From NCBI RefSeq assembly GCF_032854445.1, contig NC_088306.1:25453764-25517763 (forward strand): a DNA stretch of 64,000 nt, read 5' to 3'. Source of the stretch: Liolophura sinensis (Eukaryota > Mollusca > Polyplacophora > Chitonida > Chitonidae). This document shows positions 35,301 to 45,133 of this stretch, in pieces (the stretch's first letter is position 1; each line of letters opens with the position of its first letter). The notes below the pieces were generated by a model, which made no database searches, was not told where the DNA came from, and saw nothing but the letters and a program-made list of their open reading frames with translations. The translations under genes were made by a program, and so were the position numbers.

Positions 35301-36297
35301 AAGATGAGGCAGGTATTAAGTTTTAAGCCTGTCTTAACTTTAATACACTTTTAAACAACTGCCCCTTGTCCTGTGTAAATGTTTTATAATTGCTTTGGCA
35401 GTAAATATCACCAAGCACTATATCCGGCCTGATCTAGACTTTTCAACCACCGTGAGTGATAAGCGGTGGTGTATACCTTCCTTATATGTGCTGGAGTTAT
35501 ACATCGCTTACCTGAGCTCTTGTTTAGAGAAGAAGGACAAAATGCGACAATGGCGTCAGTGCATGAACAATGTATGTGAATAAAATAAATCACCTGCATT
35601 GTTCACCAGAACGTCGATGCCGTTAGGGTAGAGCTTGTCTACTTCTTCACAGAATGCCTGAATGGAGTTCACGTCTCGCAGGTTGACGGGGACGAATGTA
35701 GCCTTTCCAGGCAACCTGACATAAAGGGACATATGCAAGTCTGAATTCAAGCATATGACTTAAAAAGAACAGGTACTGGCATGGCTGGCAATGACCAGTG
35801 AGATCGAGGATTCGAATCCAACCCTCAGCTGCCCTCGGTTTTAAAGTTAGAAGGGCTTTTTATTTGGCACTTGGCTTCATTACTCTGCAGGGTAGTCGGA
35901 TTCGTCTACCCATGAACCGAACCATTGTGATGTAGGTGAAAACTTGTACAATACTAGGGCGAACGTCAATCAACTAAGTAGAAAATATTTTCTTGTAAGA
36001 GATCTCATTTCACATGAAATGGTAAAGTTTGAATAGCACTCGAAGGAAGATGTGTATGCAACATACGCGTTTAAATTCTGCATCATTTGTAAAATTTGAG
36101 CAACTTCAAAGAAAACAACTTTATCTCCAATGCCGCGAGACATACGTTTTGAATTCTTTCATGACATCATCAATGGTCTGTTGGTCTGCTATTCCCGTCA
36201 CGATGACATCATTGCCACGTGACAAGAACATCCGGGCGGTAGCTTGTCCAATGCCGCTGGTGGACCCCGTGACTAAGACAGCCTTTCCCGGCTCCAT
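23344..36297 (-). CDS. Short-chain dehydrogenase/reductase (3-hydroxybutyrate dehydrogenase-like), eight exons
   Basis: Exons on the minus strand: 36297-36146, 35715-35594, 33352-33230, 31799-31693, 29405-29333, 28348-28287, 28172-28083 and 23436-23344. All have AG/GT borders and matching phases, giving about 273 residues. It is a classical NAD(P)-dependent SDR with a Rossmann fold: cofactor loop TGSTSGIG (10-17), NNAG (89-92), catalytic Asn114, Ser in VNMSS (141-142), Tyr156 and Lys160 in YSASK, and GVTCNAVCPGF (178-188). The last motif and overall order resemble 3-hydroxybutyrate dehydrogenases; substrate is inference. The C terminus is AVPLDGGNTSR before TAG. No signal peptide or membrane segment is visible, so probably cytosolic. 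The 5' border of exon 7 is the weakest point: CAG|ATC keeps phase but makes that loop longer than usual. Introns are loaded with SINEs and satellites. Confidence 0.9.
24080..24166 (-). repeat. SINE 3' fragment, GCCTCCGTGGCTCAG family
   Basis: TTTATTTGATGTGATTCACG through CTAGCATTATGGTGGAAGG, only the 3' half of the element, lying in the last SDR intron. Confidence 0.75.
24772..25352 (+). repeat. 27-bp satellite array, copy A
   Basis: About 21 units of ATGGCTAAACTTTGAGTAAC followed by ATTAAAT, with regular variants (CGAG/TGAG, GCTA/GATA). The period is 27 bp, for example ATGG at 25084 and 25111. Confidence 0.92.
25895..25925. repeat. Perfect palindrome with telomere-like arms, copy A
   Basis: AAGTTAGGGTTTTA, spacer AAA, TAAAACCCTAACTT: 14-bp arms around 3 bp, able to form a hairpin on one strand. 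It contains one TTAGGG and one CCCTAA. Confidence 0.9.
26283..27168 (+). repeat. 27-bp satellite array, copy B, with 54-bp higher-order expansion
   Basis: Same 27-bp unit as copy A. From about 26765 to 27118 a 54-bp dimer (AACTTTGAACAATATTAAAT plus the variant with AAAATATAAATAACATTAAA) is repeated about seven times almost without change, showing recent amplification of a two-unit block. Confidence 0.92.
27711..27741. repeat. Perfect palindrome with telomere-like arms, copy B
   Basis: Identical to the palindrome at 25895-25925 in the other duplicated block. Confidence 0.9.
28664..28934 (-). repeat. SINE, GCCTCCGTGGCTCAG family, with target duplication
   Basis: Full-length minus-strand copy in an SDR intron. 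CAGTTTGATTAA at 28652-28663 and 28935-28946 is a 12-bp target-site duplication, so this is a relatively young insertion. Confidence 0.93.
29600..29930 (+). repeat. SINE, CTCACT family
   Basis: B-box-like CAGGGTCAAGCCTGGGTCGA, then CTTCCTTTCTTGGCGTTTAG, CCTTCGTCGTCATATCACTG and the end AAACCCCAAGCACTCGCACT. Lies within an SDR intron; the A-box end is diverged or missing. Confidence 0.85.
30110..30607 (+). repeat. 67-bp tandem repeat, about 7.5 units
   Basis: CCACATACAGATACGTG starts at 30121, 30188, 30255 and so on to 30590, exactly 67 bp apart. Units are identical except for a rare base (one T for C near 30349), pointing to very recent amplification. Intronic in the SDR gene. Confidence 0.97.
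31880..32245 (+). repeat. SINE, CTCACT family, longer variant
   Basis: Head with TGTGGTGTACCCGTCCGCCT and B-box-like GGGGATCAAACCCGGGTTGA, a middle part GGCGGCATGGACTCCCTTTG, and a 3' end GTATGACGTTAAACCTCAAG followed by CAGTCAGTCAGTCA. Just left (31838-31878) is a short piece of the other SINE family. Confidence 0.85.
32494..32768 (+). repeat. SINE, GCCTCCGTGGCTCAG family
   Basis: Plus-strand full-length copy: CCTCCGTGGCTCAGCTGGTT head, GCGGTCGCTGTGAGCTCAAG B box, ATCAATCAAAAAAAAAAATA tail. ACAAATTTC on the left and ACAGATTTC on the right may be a diverged target duplication. Confidence 0.92.
33488..33725 (+). repeat. SINE, CTCACT family, 5'-truncated
   Basis: Begins CAATCGCTTGGCGTTCAGCA and ends ACGTTAAACCCCAAACACTC plus ACTCACTCACTC. 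The tRNA-like head is absent. Confidence 0.85.
33740..34235. other. SDR intron sequence, no gene recognised
   Basis: Open frame at 33826-34176 without any recognisable domain. The stretch lies in intron 2 of the SDR gene. Confidence 0.35.
34240..34396 (-). repeat. SINE 3' half, GCCTCCGTGGCTCAG family
   Basis: TTTATTTCTTTGACTGGTAT through CAAGACCTTCCCACC; the tRNA-like head is missing. Confidence 0.8.
34470..34870 (+). pseudogene. Non-LTR retrotransposon reverse transcriptase fragment
   Basis: A broken frame reads LNHYGICGTTNKWLDSYL, then SARTKVVNYEG, and after stops and shifts YTDDRSL at the position of the catalytic F/YADD box. This is the order seen in Jockey/CR1-type LINE reverse transcriptases. 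Several stops make it non-functional. It lies in SDR intron 2. Confidence 0.65.
34880..35590. other. SDR intron 2 sequence, no gene recognised
   Basis: AT-rich. CAGGCCCAGTTGTTCAAAAG at 35218 and CTTTTAAACAACTGCCCCTT at 35345 form a loose inverted pair, suggesting a small non-autonomous transposon of about 150 bp, also seen in part at 34048-34100. Confidence 0.35.
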
Positions 36298-36299
36298 TT

Positions 36300-37207
36300 T
36301 AAGAGATCTGAAACAAATGAGTGAATGAAGGTAGAGCTATATGTCTTTTCCACAAGGATAACGACCTTCTTGTGAAACAAAGCAATTTTAAGTACAGTAT
36401 GAATTCGAATAAACTTCAAAGTTTGAAAGATATGAATACTAGTAAAAATAATACTGGCCTGAGCGAGATACGAACTCCTGACTTGTTTAAACATAACACT
36501 GTACAGCGAAATGTCTCTTATATAATAAATACACTTATGGCCGTTACAATTCGCTTTGATACAGTCAATAAATATGCACAAAGTGGATAACAACTGTTTT
36601 GTCTTTCATACAATCACTGACTGAACCCTTATTTATCTATTTATCTGACTGGTGTTTTACGCCTTACACAAGAATATTTCACTTATACGACATGACTAGC
36701 ATAACGGTGGGAGCAAACTCGGGCAGAGCCCGGGGGAAACTCACGATCATGTACAAGCTGCTGTGAGAACTTCCCACCTACGGCCTGAGAGGACGCCAGC
36801 CAGTATACATAATACATGTAATTAGCTTTGAATAGGGACCCAGTCATGAATTGCTGTACTTTTATACCTTTAGGGCATATACTATGCCTACTGGGACCAA
36901 GTTGGGGAATACTGTACTCAGATCGTGTGATGGAGTACATGCACATATACACAATGCTGTACCCACAGAGGTCCACTTCTGCGAACCTTGTACAATGCAC
37001 GAGTAGTGTCTCCGATAAACGACAGGCTCATTTTGACTCGGTGTCTCGTTCCTTTGTTTTGTCATTGTCAGAAGAACTAAATATCATGGCGAACACCACA
37101 CATATATATTTGAAAAAGACGATCAAAACTGGATCCATCAAACAACTGACGGCCCTTATATATAGATATGACTGGCACCAGGGCTATCAAATGAAGACTT
37201 TCAACGC
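36300..37207. other. Region between the SDR start and the Polinton, no gene recognised
   Basis: Would contain the SDR promoter (minus strand, upstream of 36297). No clear TATA box or other promoter element can be picked out with confidence. Short frames have no recognisable domain. Confidence 0.35.
36632..36795 (-). repeat. SINE 3' half, GCCTCCGTGGCTCAG family, diverged
   Basis: TTATCTGACTGGTGTTTTAC through GCCTGAGAGGACGCCAGCCA, head missing and several substitutions. Confidence 0.75.
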
Positions 37208-37213
37208 TTTATA
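37208..37213. repeat. Left target-site duplication of the Polinton
   Basis: TTTATA immediately before the element start AGTAGAATAGGGG; the same six bases follow the other end at 60181-60186. If the ends are read as AG...CT the duplication is five bases (TTATA). Confidence 0.75.
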
Positions 37214-37340
37214 AGTAGAATAGGGGTTCTGGCGCACCCCCCCCCCCTTGGGGCCCTCCCCGTAACAAATAGAGGCTCCCACCCCCCCTTTCCCTGCCTC
37301 CCCCATACCCCCCCCCCCTTAGGCGCCTCCCCAGCCAAGG
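37214..37340 (+). repeat. Polinton left terminal inverted repeat
   Basis: AATAGGGGTTCTGGCGCACC, a C-run, TTGGGGCCCTCCCC, AACAAATAGAGGCTCCCACC, then a weaker second copy (CTTAGGCGCCTCCCCAGCC). Matches the reverse complement of 60000-60180. The C-runs are longer here than at the right end. Confidence 0.88.
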
Positions 37341-37615
37341 CATACACGCTTATTTACAAGTCTAGCCTACACACACACACATTGATATGAGGCGACCTAG
37401 TTAGCATTTAACAGATAAGGCGTATAGACTATATATAGGTTTATATAGGTTATATTTTTTCAGCGTGTCTTGTTTGATAAGATCCAGTATTTTTAGGAGG
37501 ATTGGAGATATTTTGTTTATGCGGAAAAGTCCTTCCAATTTAGCCCATGTTTCGTGGGTCGTGGGATATAGCTCAGTCGGCGGACAGAGGTGGGAAAGGC
37601 GCTGTGTGTAAGGGA

Positions 37616-37699
37616 TGTATTCATATACTACATATATAAGGGGATGTTTGCTAGCTCAAATCCGGATTTGGTCTCCTGTATATGTAGTATATGAATACA
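37616..37699. repeat. Perfect 21-bp inverted repeat in the Polinton left arm
   Basis: TGTATTCATATACTACATAT(A) at 37616-37636 is the exact reverse complement of 37679-37699, with a 42-bp loop. Just left, GATATAGCTCAGTCGGCGGA is an A-box-like motif, and CTCAAATCC in the loop resembles part of a B box, so this may be a tRNA-like or SINE-like insertion with an added palindrome. Confidence 0.8.
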
Positions 37700-38083
37700 T
37701 TACCTGCATGTGGCGCCGGGCTCTACGCACTTCTAAGGAATCTCTGCAACTTTCGACAGTTTCGGAGGCAGAGAGACCTTACCAAGGGGTGTTGTAGATG
37801 GCCCAAAGGTAGTCATGAGCAGCACGTCCACGAGGAGAACGGACATCCATGAGCAGACCGGAACATGTAACTTGTTCGTTTACAAATAACTGGGCAAGGT
37901 ACGAGACTATAGGCCTGTATATTTATATACGCCTATATCCGAGCAGATAAATTCTCAAGATTTTAAACCCCTTAATATCAGATAACATAGACATTACTAT
38001 AACCCTGTAGGCCTCCTCTAATGTGTCATAGTTAATTAATAACCTAATAATCCTCCATCACTAACTGGATAAAAGATATTAAA

Positions 38084-38896
38084 GATCCACGAGGAGAACC
38101 TTGCCTAGTTCACCTCCCCATAGGTATAAAGTATAACATCCACGAGGAGGACGGTGAATAAGTCACCTTGCTACAAGTATAAAGTGCAACATCCACGAGG
38201 AGGACGGTGGCTAATTTACCTCCCTATAGGTATAAAGTATAACATCAACGAGGAGGACGGTGGCCACTTTACCTCCCTATAGATATAAAGTACAACATCC
38301 ATGAGGAGGACGGTGGCTAGTTTACCTACTTATAGGTATAAAGTGCAACATCCATGAGGAGGACGGTGGCTAATTTACCTTCCTGCAGGTATAAGGTACA
38401 ATATCCATGAGGAGGACGGTGGGCTAATTATCTTCCTATAGGTATAAAGTACAACATCCACAAGGAGGACGGTGGTTAATTTACCTCCCTATAGGTATAA
38501 AGTATAACATCCACGAGGAGGACGGTGGCCACTTCACCTCCCTATAGATATAAAGTACAACATCCATGAGGAGGACGGTGGCTAATTTAACTTCCTACTG
38601 GTATAAAGTACAACATCCACGAGGAGGACGGTGGCTAATTTACCTTCCTGCAGGTATCATGTACAACATCCACGAGGAGGACGGTGGCTAATTTACCTTC
38701 CTGCAGGGATAAAGTACAACATCCACGAGGAGGACGGTGGCTAATTTACCTTCCTGCAGGTATGATGTACAACATCCATGAGGAGGGCGCTGGATAATTT
38801 AACTTCCTGCAGGTATAAAGTACAGCATCCACAAGGAGAACGGTGGCTAAGTTACCTTCCTACAGGTATAAGGTACAACATCCATCAGGAGGACGG
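38084..38896 (+). repeat. 53-bp minisatellite, left array (forward orientation)
   Basis: About 15 units of CATCCACGAGGAGGACGGTG + GCTAATTTACCT + TCCTGCAGGTATAAAGTACA, period 53 bp. Not a multiple of three and with stops, so not coding. An isolated related piece is at 37826-37850. The same unit is found inverted at 43318-45133. Confidence 0.95.
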
Positions 38897-40159
38897 TTAT
38901 ACATTGGTGTTCGGGATATATTTGTTTGCCCAAGTTGCACGGTAAGTTCCACTAGTTCCGCTAAAACTGCTAAAAACCGTCTTTGACGTGTCTCTACATA
39001 ATGTGAGGTTGGACACTTACGTCTGGCATAAGATACACCATCTTTTAAAACAAGCCCCTAAAGGGCATGATTTCCTGCAAACAAATTACCTTTAGTTTGT
39101 CAAAGCCTTTATTCATGATTATTTTGTGTATTTATATATATGGTAAAAGTGAAATAAATTGGATATTAAAAAGCAAGGTGCATGACAACGTTCATTATGT
39201 ATTATATTTTAATGACCATATCTATTTGTCTGTTTATAGAAACACCAATCCCCAGCAAAGCTTTGATTTGGGGAAACTGGACAACTATGTTGTATCTGCA
39301 AGAAAGCATACAATGGAAGGTATGTGGTGTAAATTATGGGATATTCTTATAAATTTTCCCAACTTTTTTTACGGCGAGCCATTGTTGTTCGGCAACATTC
39401 CATTCTGAATGAATTTTATGACACTGATTACTGAGATATCAATTCTTTAAGCAAAACAGATATCGTTGGTGAAGTATGAGGATATTCACAGTTATGGAGC
39501 TGATTATTGATGTTTGCTCTTCAGGACATATTGGCAATGTAAAGCCTGTGCAGATTGGTTTCACCCAGACTATATGGACGACAATGAAGACGGCAACCCT
39601 ACCAATTTCATCTGCGATACCTGTCTGGTAACTATACTTGCTTTATAAACTCATGCATGAATGTAATTTATAAAAATTTTCTCCCCATCCACCAATATTG
39701 CCAATGCCAAAAGAAACATTGCATTCCACTTTTCGTCATTTAAAGTTTCTACCTTTTCATCACAATCTACCTAAAAAAACCAAGACAGGCGAGGAAGATC
39801 GGTAAATCTGCAGTAGTACAAGTATGTATATATTCAATGGTTCACTTACTTTCCTGCGCATTACTGTATGGAACTCTAATTCAGTTTTCTCATATTTTTC
39901 ATAATTTTATTAGGGAACCTTCCTCCATACATGCGTTGACTGTAATTGAGACCTTCACAACACATGCAAAGCATTTCCAACTAATTCGTACTGAGGGAAA
40001 ATATGCACAATATAACAGATGACAAAGAACAAAGTTGCATATTGCAGGAATTTTTTGACATTTTCATGTTTGTTACACAGGTGCCCTGTAGAGGAGGAGA
40101 TGACAAAATAGCATCATATGAGCTACACGAAGGGCTCCCACAGTAAGGATAACCTTATT

Positions 40160-40402
40160 AGTACACGTAGCGCAGAGCAATGACCCAGAAGCCTCCCACC
40201 AATGCGGGGTCGCTGTGAGTTTAAGTCCAGCTCATGCTGGCTTCCTCTCCGGCCATGCGTGGGAAGGTCTCTCAGCAACCTGCGGATGGTCGTGGGTTTT
40301 CCCCCGGGCTTTGCCCGGTTTCCTCCCACCATAATGCTGTCACATAAGTTAAATATTATTGAATACGGCGTAAAACACCAATCAAATAAATAAATAAATA
40401 TT
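40160..40402 (+). repeat. SINE, GCCTCCGTGGCTCAG family, 5'-truncated, inside the Polinton
   Basis: Starts TAGCGCAGAGCAATGACCCA and ends CCAATCAAATAAATAAATAA. GTACACG and CTACACG at the two sides may be a diverged target duplication. Lies in an intron of the PHD gene, so inserted after the element was formed. Confidence 0.88.
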
Positions 40403-40416
40403 ACTACACGCGGATT

Positions 40417-40740
40417 GAGTGAGTGAGTGCTTGGGGTTTAACGTCGTACTGAACAATTTTTCAGTCATATGACGACGAGGAGTCCTTCTAGTGTATGCAA
40501 ATGTAGTGTGTCTTCTTGTGATAGGGCGAGTCCATGCCGCCTAAGTTTGCCGCCACTAGAACATAAAGCCGAAGACACCAAACGTGATACCCCACCAAGT
40601 CACATTATATCGACACCAGGCCGAACAGTCATGTTCCCTTGCTCTAACTTCTCAATGCTAAGCGCTAAGCGAGGCAGCAACAAGTACTGTTGGTATGACC
40701 CGACAAGTAGAAAAATACAAGTAGAAAAATACCATTAAAC
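40417..40740 (-). repeat. SINE, CTCACT family, inside the Polinton
   Basis: Minus-strand copy beginning GAGTGAGTGAGTGCTTGGGG and GTCATATGACGACGAGGAGT, with GAGTCCATGCCGCC in the middle and CTAAGCGAGGCAGCAACAAG near the other end. Next to the other SINE in the same intron. Confidence 0.85.
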
Positions 40741-42529
40741 TATGTCTGATAATTTTTGGATTTTTAACCGAAGTAAACACAATGTTTGGATTGTATATAT
40801 ATATGCCGCATAATGTTGATATTTCAGGTTGGTGTGATAGACCAGTATGTGGAGGGCTCGTTGACACACAGAGGCTCAAAGTGGTATGTACAGCTTAAAT
40901 CTGTACACTTCATTAATTGTCTTTGTCTTTTACATATTTTTCTATATTTCCTCATATGCGTACGCGCATTGTGGAGTTTCGCATAGTCAATGGTGTGAAC
41001 AACAATTAGCTTAGGAATACCTGCACATTTTAATGCGCAATTATAATTTACAGACACAGTGTATTTAATTTACGCTTGTATTTGACTACATACAGTAGTT
41101 TCATGATATCTTCTCCTAACCCCTTCCTCGCACAACTGTGTACATAATTATGTGTTTATCTAGGCCCGAGAGTTCTGAGCTGGAGATTTTCTTGACAAAT
41201 CCGAGAAGGGAATTTCTAACCGGCTTTGGTTTCGGTTATATCCTCGACTTGGTACGTAAAAGTGTGATTTCGGTGTATAAATTGTTTATAAATTGATACT
41301 GACTTTTTCGCTTAGCTTGATTTACATGTACTAAAAAATACCCTTTGCATGGAAAAGGTTTTCCTTTTCTTGTTTTCATCCAGTGTTCATCTTTATCTTC
41401 TTCTGGCTGAAAGCACATTTGCTTATTAGGCAAGCCCAGTTACTATATTTATGTATGTTTTACGTACCAAAAACAACGCTGCAGGAGTTTGGAATTTTGT
41501 AAATGCTTTGTGAGTAAATTATGGTCATTCTGGGTGTTATTTCCAATGGGTATGTGTATCGTACTTAATAAGATTTTCTCTTTTAGGGTTATACATATCT
41601 CGAAGCTATGTGGAAAAAAAGTTCTTCAAAATGAAGCTTAGGGACAAAAGGTACGTATAGGTACATGTAGGTAGGGTGGTTACCAGTAATCCCGGTCTAC
41701 TCCATGCATGTTTCAAATAATCATGCCTATAAGGGTTTTTTGTTACAGTACAGAACTGGGATCTTCTGTTTGTTTGTTGTCACAGCTTAATTTGGTTCAA
41801 GAGTGAAGAAGAAAGTGAATGATTCATTGCTGCTTACATGGGGCGTGATTAAATTGTGCGAAACAATCTGTGTATGCTTTTGTATACCTTGTCTGTATAT
41901 GTGCATTGGAAATGGATCCTGAATATCTCTCACTGTGTGATTATATTTTTGTGTGAAACATTGCTTTAGGCGCCCCGCCACATTTGGATTTGTACACAAG
42001 CTAGTCCAACTAGCAGGAACAGAGGGAATTCAGAAGATGTGGATGGGTTTGTATTTACCTTGTATTTTATCTGTTTGTTTTTATTTTTTATTTTTTTTTT
42101 TGGTATAATTAGATTTGGCTATTATAGCTCCAGTTATACATGGAGTAGTATCGGAATGGCTTTCCAGCTTGATAACCAATAATCACAGACTGTTCAAATG
42201 TGTATAAACATTTGACAAGACTAAAGCCATAAAAAACAAGGAAGGTAACTCAGAATATTGAAGTCACCAAATAGTTATTTACATTTAGATGTGTGTTTAA
42301 TTTTTTATCATTATAATTTCATAATTTTGTTCCGCGCATGACTTGCTAAAAAGTGCGCAGGCATATATTTTTAATTAGTAGTAATCTATATACATTTCCA
42401 GATTTCAGTCTTTTACAGATGAATAGGAAGCCTTTGACAGGATTACATTCGGTTCACCATTTTTTCTTGGAAGGTACGAAAGGACAGTCAGGAGTAGGAG
42501 ATGTAAGGAAGCTTTGGTTCGGGATGTAG

Positions 42530-43317
42530 TCGCACTACTTGTATCCAACAAACTGCACATATCTTTACCAGAAGTAAGGCGAAGATGCTGTCAAACTGAA
42601 CATTCATCGTTACACACGGCACTTAAAATAAGTGAACAATTAAGAGCACACCGCTTAATCAGCAGTACTGAATCGTAACTGGTATGCCGTGTACGTAAAT
42701 AATAGATGACTGATGAATTGACAATGTGTATTTCATATCATTGTTATCTTTGTATCATGGCTATATGCCTTGTACATATAGCCTTCACCTATAATGTATT
42801 TTCCATTCCACCTCCATACCATTCATTCCTTCGCTTACATATGTATAGAATCTTAGAATGTACAAGAGAGTTTATACACTAATGAACTTGCCTAGGGTAC
42901 TGCAGCAACTGTATTGAAGCACAACTTTTGTCTGTACATTCCAGTAATGTGTTCTTCAGTTTATAATAGTCTTTCTGTAAAGGTTTTTGCAAAGTGGATG
43001 AATACAATACTGTAACATTTTTAGGGAAGGGAACTTGTTTAATTAGAGTTTTTGTTTGCAAACTCTCCATGGGCGGTGGGTGATGGCACTGCTCCAGGGC
43101 TCCTTAAAATACATATATTTAAACTAGAAATGTGGTTGCTGACCTTTTTTATTCAACTGTCCGGGATTGGTGGTCACTGGATTTCTCATATTGGATAATT
43201 CGTGGATAATATTCTAAGGTACTGTGAATCCTTTCTAATATACGTACGTGTAGAGAAAGTCAAACTGGGTTTGTCCTCGTAAATGTTGGGTTTTACTCAT
43301 CTGAGGGGGGAAAGGAT
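42530..43317. other. Downstream of the PHD gene, no further gene seen
   Basis: AT-rich stretch between the TAG and the right minisatellite; probably the 3' UTR and spacer of the PHD gene. Confidence 0.4.
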
Positions 43318-45133
43318 GGTAAATTAGCCACCCTCCTCCTCGCGGATGTTTTACCTTATACCTACAGGGAGGTAAATCAGCCACCGTCCTCCTCGTGGAT
43401 GTTGTACTTAACACCTGCAGAAAGGTAAATTAGCCACCGTCCTCCTCGTGGATGTTGTACTTTACATCTGCAGGAAGGTAAACTGGCCACGGTCCTCCTC
43501 GTGGATGTTGTACCTGATACCTGCAGGAAGTTAAATTAGCCACCGTCATCCTCGTGGATGTTGTACCTGATACCTGCAGGAAGGTAAATCAGCCACCATC
43601 CGCCTCATGGATGTTGTACCTGATACCTGCAGGAAGATAAATTAGCCACCGTCTTCCTCATGGATCTTGTACTTTACACCTACAGGAAGGCAAATTAGCC
43701 ACCGTCCTCCTCATGGATGTTGTACCTGATACCTGCAGGAAGGTAAATTAGCCACCGTCCTCCTCGTGGATCTTGTACCTTATACCTGCAGGAAGGTAAA
43801 TTAGGCACCGTGCTCCTCGTGGATGTTGTACCTTATACCTGCAGGAAGGTAAATCAGCCACCGTCCACCTCATGGATGTTTGTATCTGATATCTGCAGGA
43901 AGGTAAATTAGCCACTAATCTTCCTCATGGATGTTGTACGTTATACCTATAGGAAGGTAAACTAGCCACCATCCTCCTCCTGGATGTTGTACCTGATACC
44001 TGCAGGTGGGTAAATTAGCCACCGTCCTCCTCATGGATGTTGTACTTTATACCTATAGGAAAGTAAACTGACCAACGTCCTCCTCGTGGATGTTGTACTT
44101 TACACCTGCAGAAAGGTAAATTAGTCACCGTCCTCCTCGTGGATGTTTGTACTTTACACCTGCAGAAAGGTAAATTAGTCACCATCCTCCTCGTGGATGT
44201 TGTACTTACACCTGCAGAAAGGTAAATTAGTCACCGTCCTCCTCGTGGATGTTGTACTTCACACCTGCAGAAAGGTAAATTAGCCACGGTCCTCCTCATG
44301 GATGTTGTACTTCACACCTGCAGAAAGGTAAATTAGCCACTGTCCTCCTCATGGATGTTGTACTTCACATCCGCAGAAAGGTTAACTAGCCACCGTCCTC
44401 CTCATGGATGTTGTACTTCACACCTGCAGGAAGGTAAATTAGCCTCTGTCCTCCTCGTGGATGTTGTACTTCACACCTGCAGAAACGTAAATTAGCCACC
44501 GTCCTCCTCGTGGATGTTGTACATGATACCTGCAGGAAGGTAAATTAGTCACCGTCCTCCTCGTGGATGTTGTACTTCACACCTGCAGAAAGGTAAATTA
44601 GCCACCGTCCTCCTGATGGATGTTGTACTTCACACCTGCAGAAAGGTAAATTAGCCACCGTCTTCCTCATGGATGTTGTACTTTACACCTGCAGAAAGGT
44701 AAATTAGCCACCGTCCTCCTCATGGATGTTGTACTTTACACCTGCAGAAAGGTAAATTAGCCAACGTCCTCATGGTGGATGTTGTACCTGATACCAGTAG
44801 GAAGGTAAATTAGCCACCGTCCTCCTCGTGGATGTTGTACTTCACACCTGCAGAAACGTAAATTAGCCACCGTCCTCCTCGTGGATGTTGTACATGATAC
44901 CTGCAGGAAGGTAAATTAGTCCTCGTCCTACTCATGGATCTTGTACTTCACACCTGCAGAAAGGTAAATTAGTCACCGTGCTCCTCGTGGATGTTGTACC
45001 TTATACCAGTAGGAAGGTAAATTAGCCACCGTCCACCTCGTGGATGTTGTACTCTATACCTGCAGGAAGGTAAATTAGCCACCGTCCTCCTCATGGATGT
45101 TGTACTTTATACCTATATGAAGGTAAATTAGTC
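43318..45133 (-). repeat. 53-bp minisatellite, right array (reverse orientation)
   Basis: About 34 units of GGAAGGTAAATTAGCCACCG + TCCTCCTCGTGGATGTTGTA + CTTTACACCTGCA, the reverse complement of the left array unit. Together with 38084-38896 it forms a long interrupted inverted repeat with 4.4 kb between the arms. Three related isolated pieces occur at 45527-45590. Confidence 0.95.

Larger units (their letters stand above)
39240..42529 (+). pseudogene. Spliced PHD-finger gene carried inside the Polinton (two lesions)
   Basis: Exons 39240-39319, 39525-39627, 40828-40883, 41164-41251, 41587-41650, 41970-42046 and 42402-42529 all have AG/GT borders and successive phases fit (2, 0, 2, 0, [2], 1), ending in TAG. 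The first two join across a phase-2 intron into a Cys/His pattern: LCCICKKAYNG, then WQCKACADWFHP, then NFICDTC, a PHD-type zinc finger (histone-tail binding is typical of the family). Later exons (SSELEIFLTNPRREF, RPATFGFVHKLVQLAGTEG) match nothing I know. Lesions: in-frame TGA at 39264-39266 (a possible CGA to TGA change) and a one-base shortfall in the A-run 41614-41620. A possible earlier exon ends at 38941 (VCPSCT|GTAAGT, phase 0). Whether it is captured host DNA is inference. Confidence 0.7.

Noticed and set aside
39264-39266. Selenocysteine at the TGA in the PHD gene
   Set aside because: No selenoprotein-like context or SECIS element is seen, and the triplet is easily explained as CGA to TGA decay; the gene has another lesion.
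38084-45133. Minisatellite arrays as coding sequence
   Set aside because: The 53-bp unit is not a multiple of three and contains stops in every frame.
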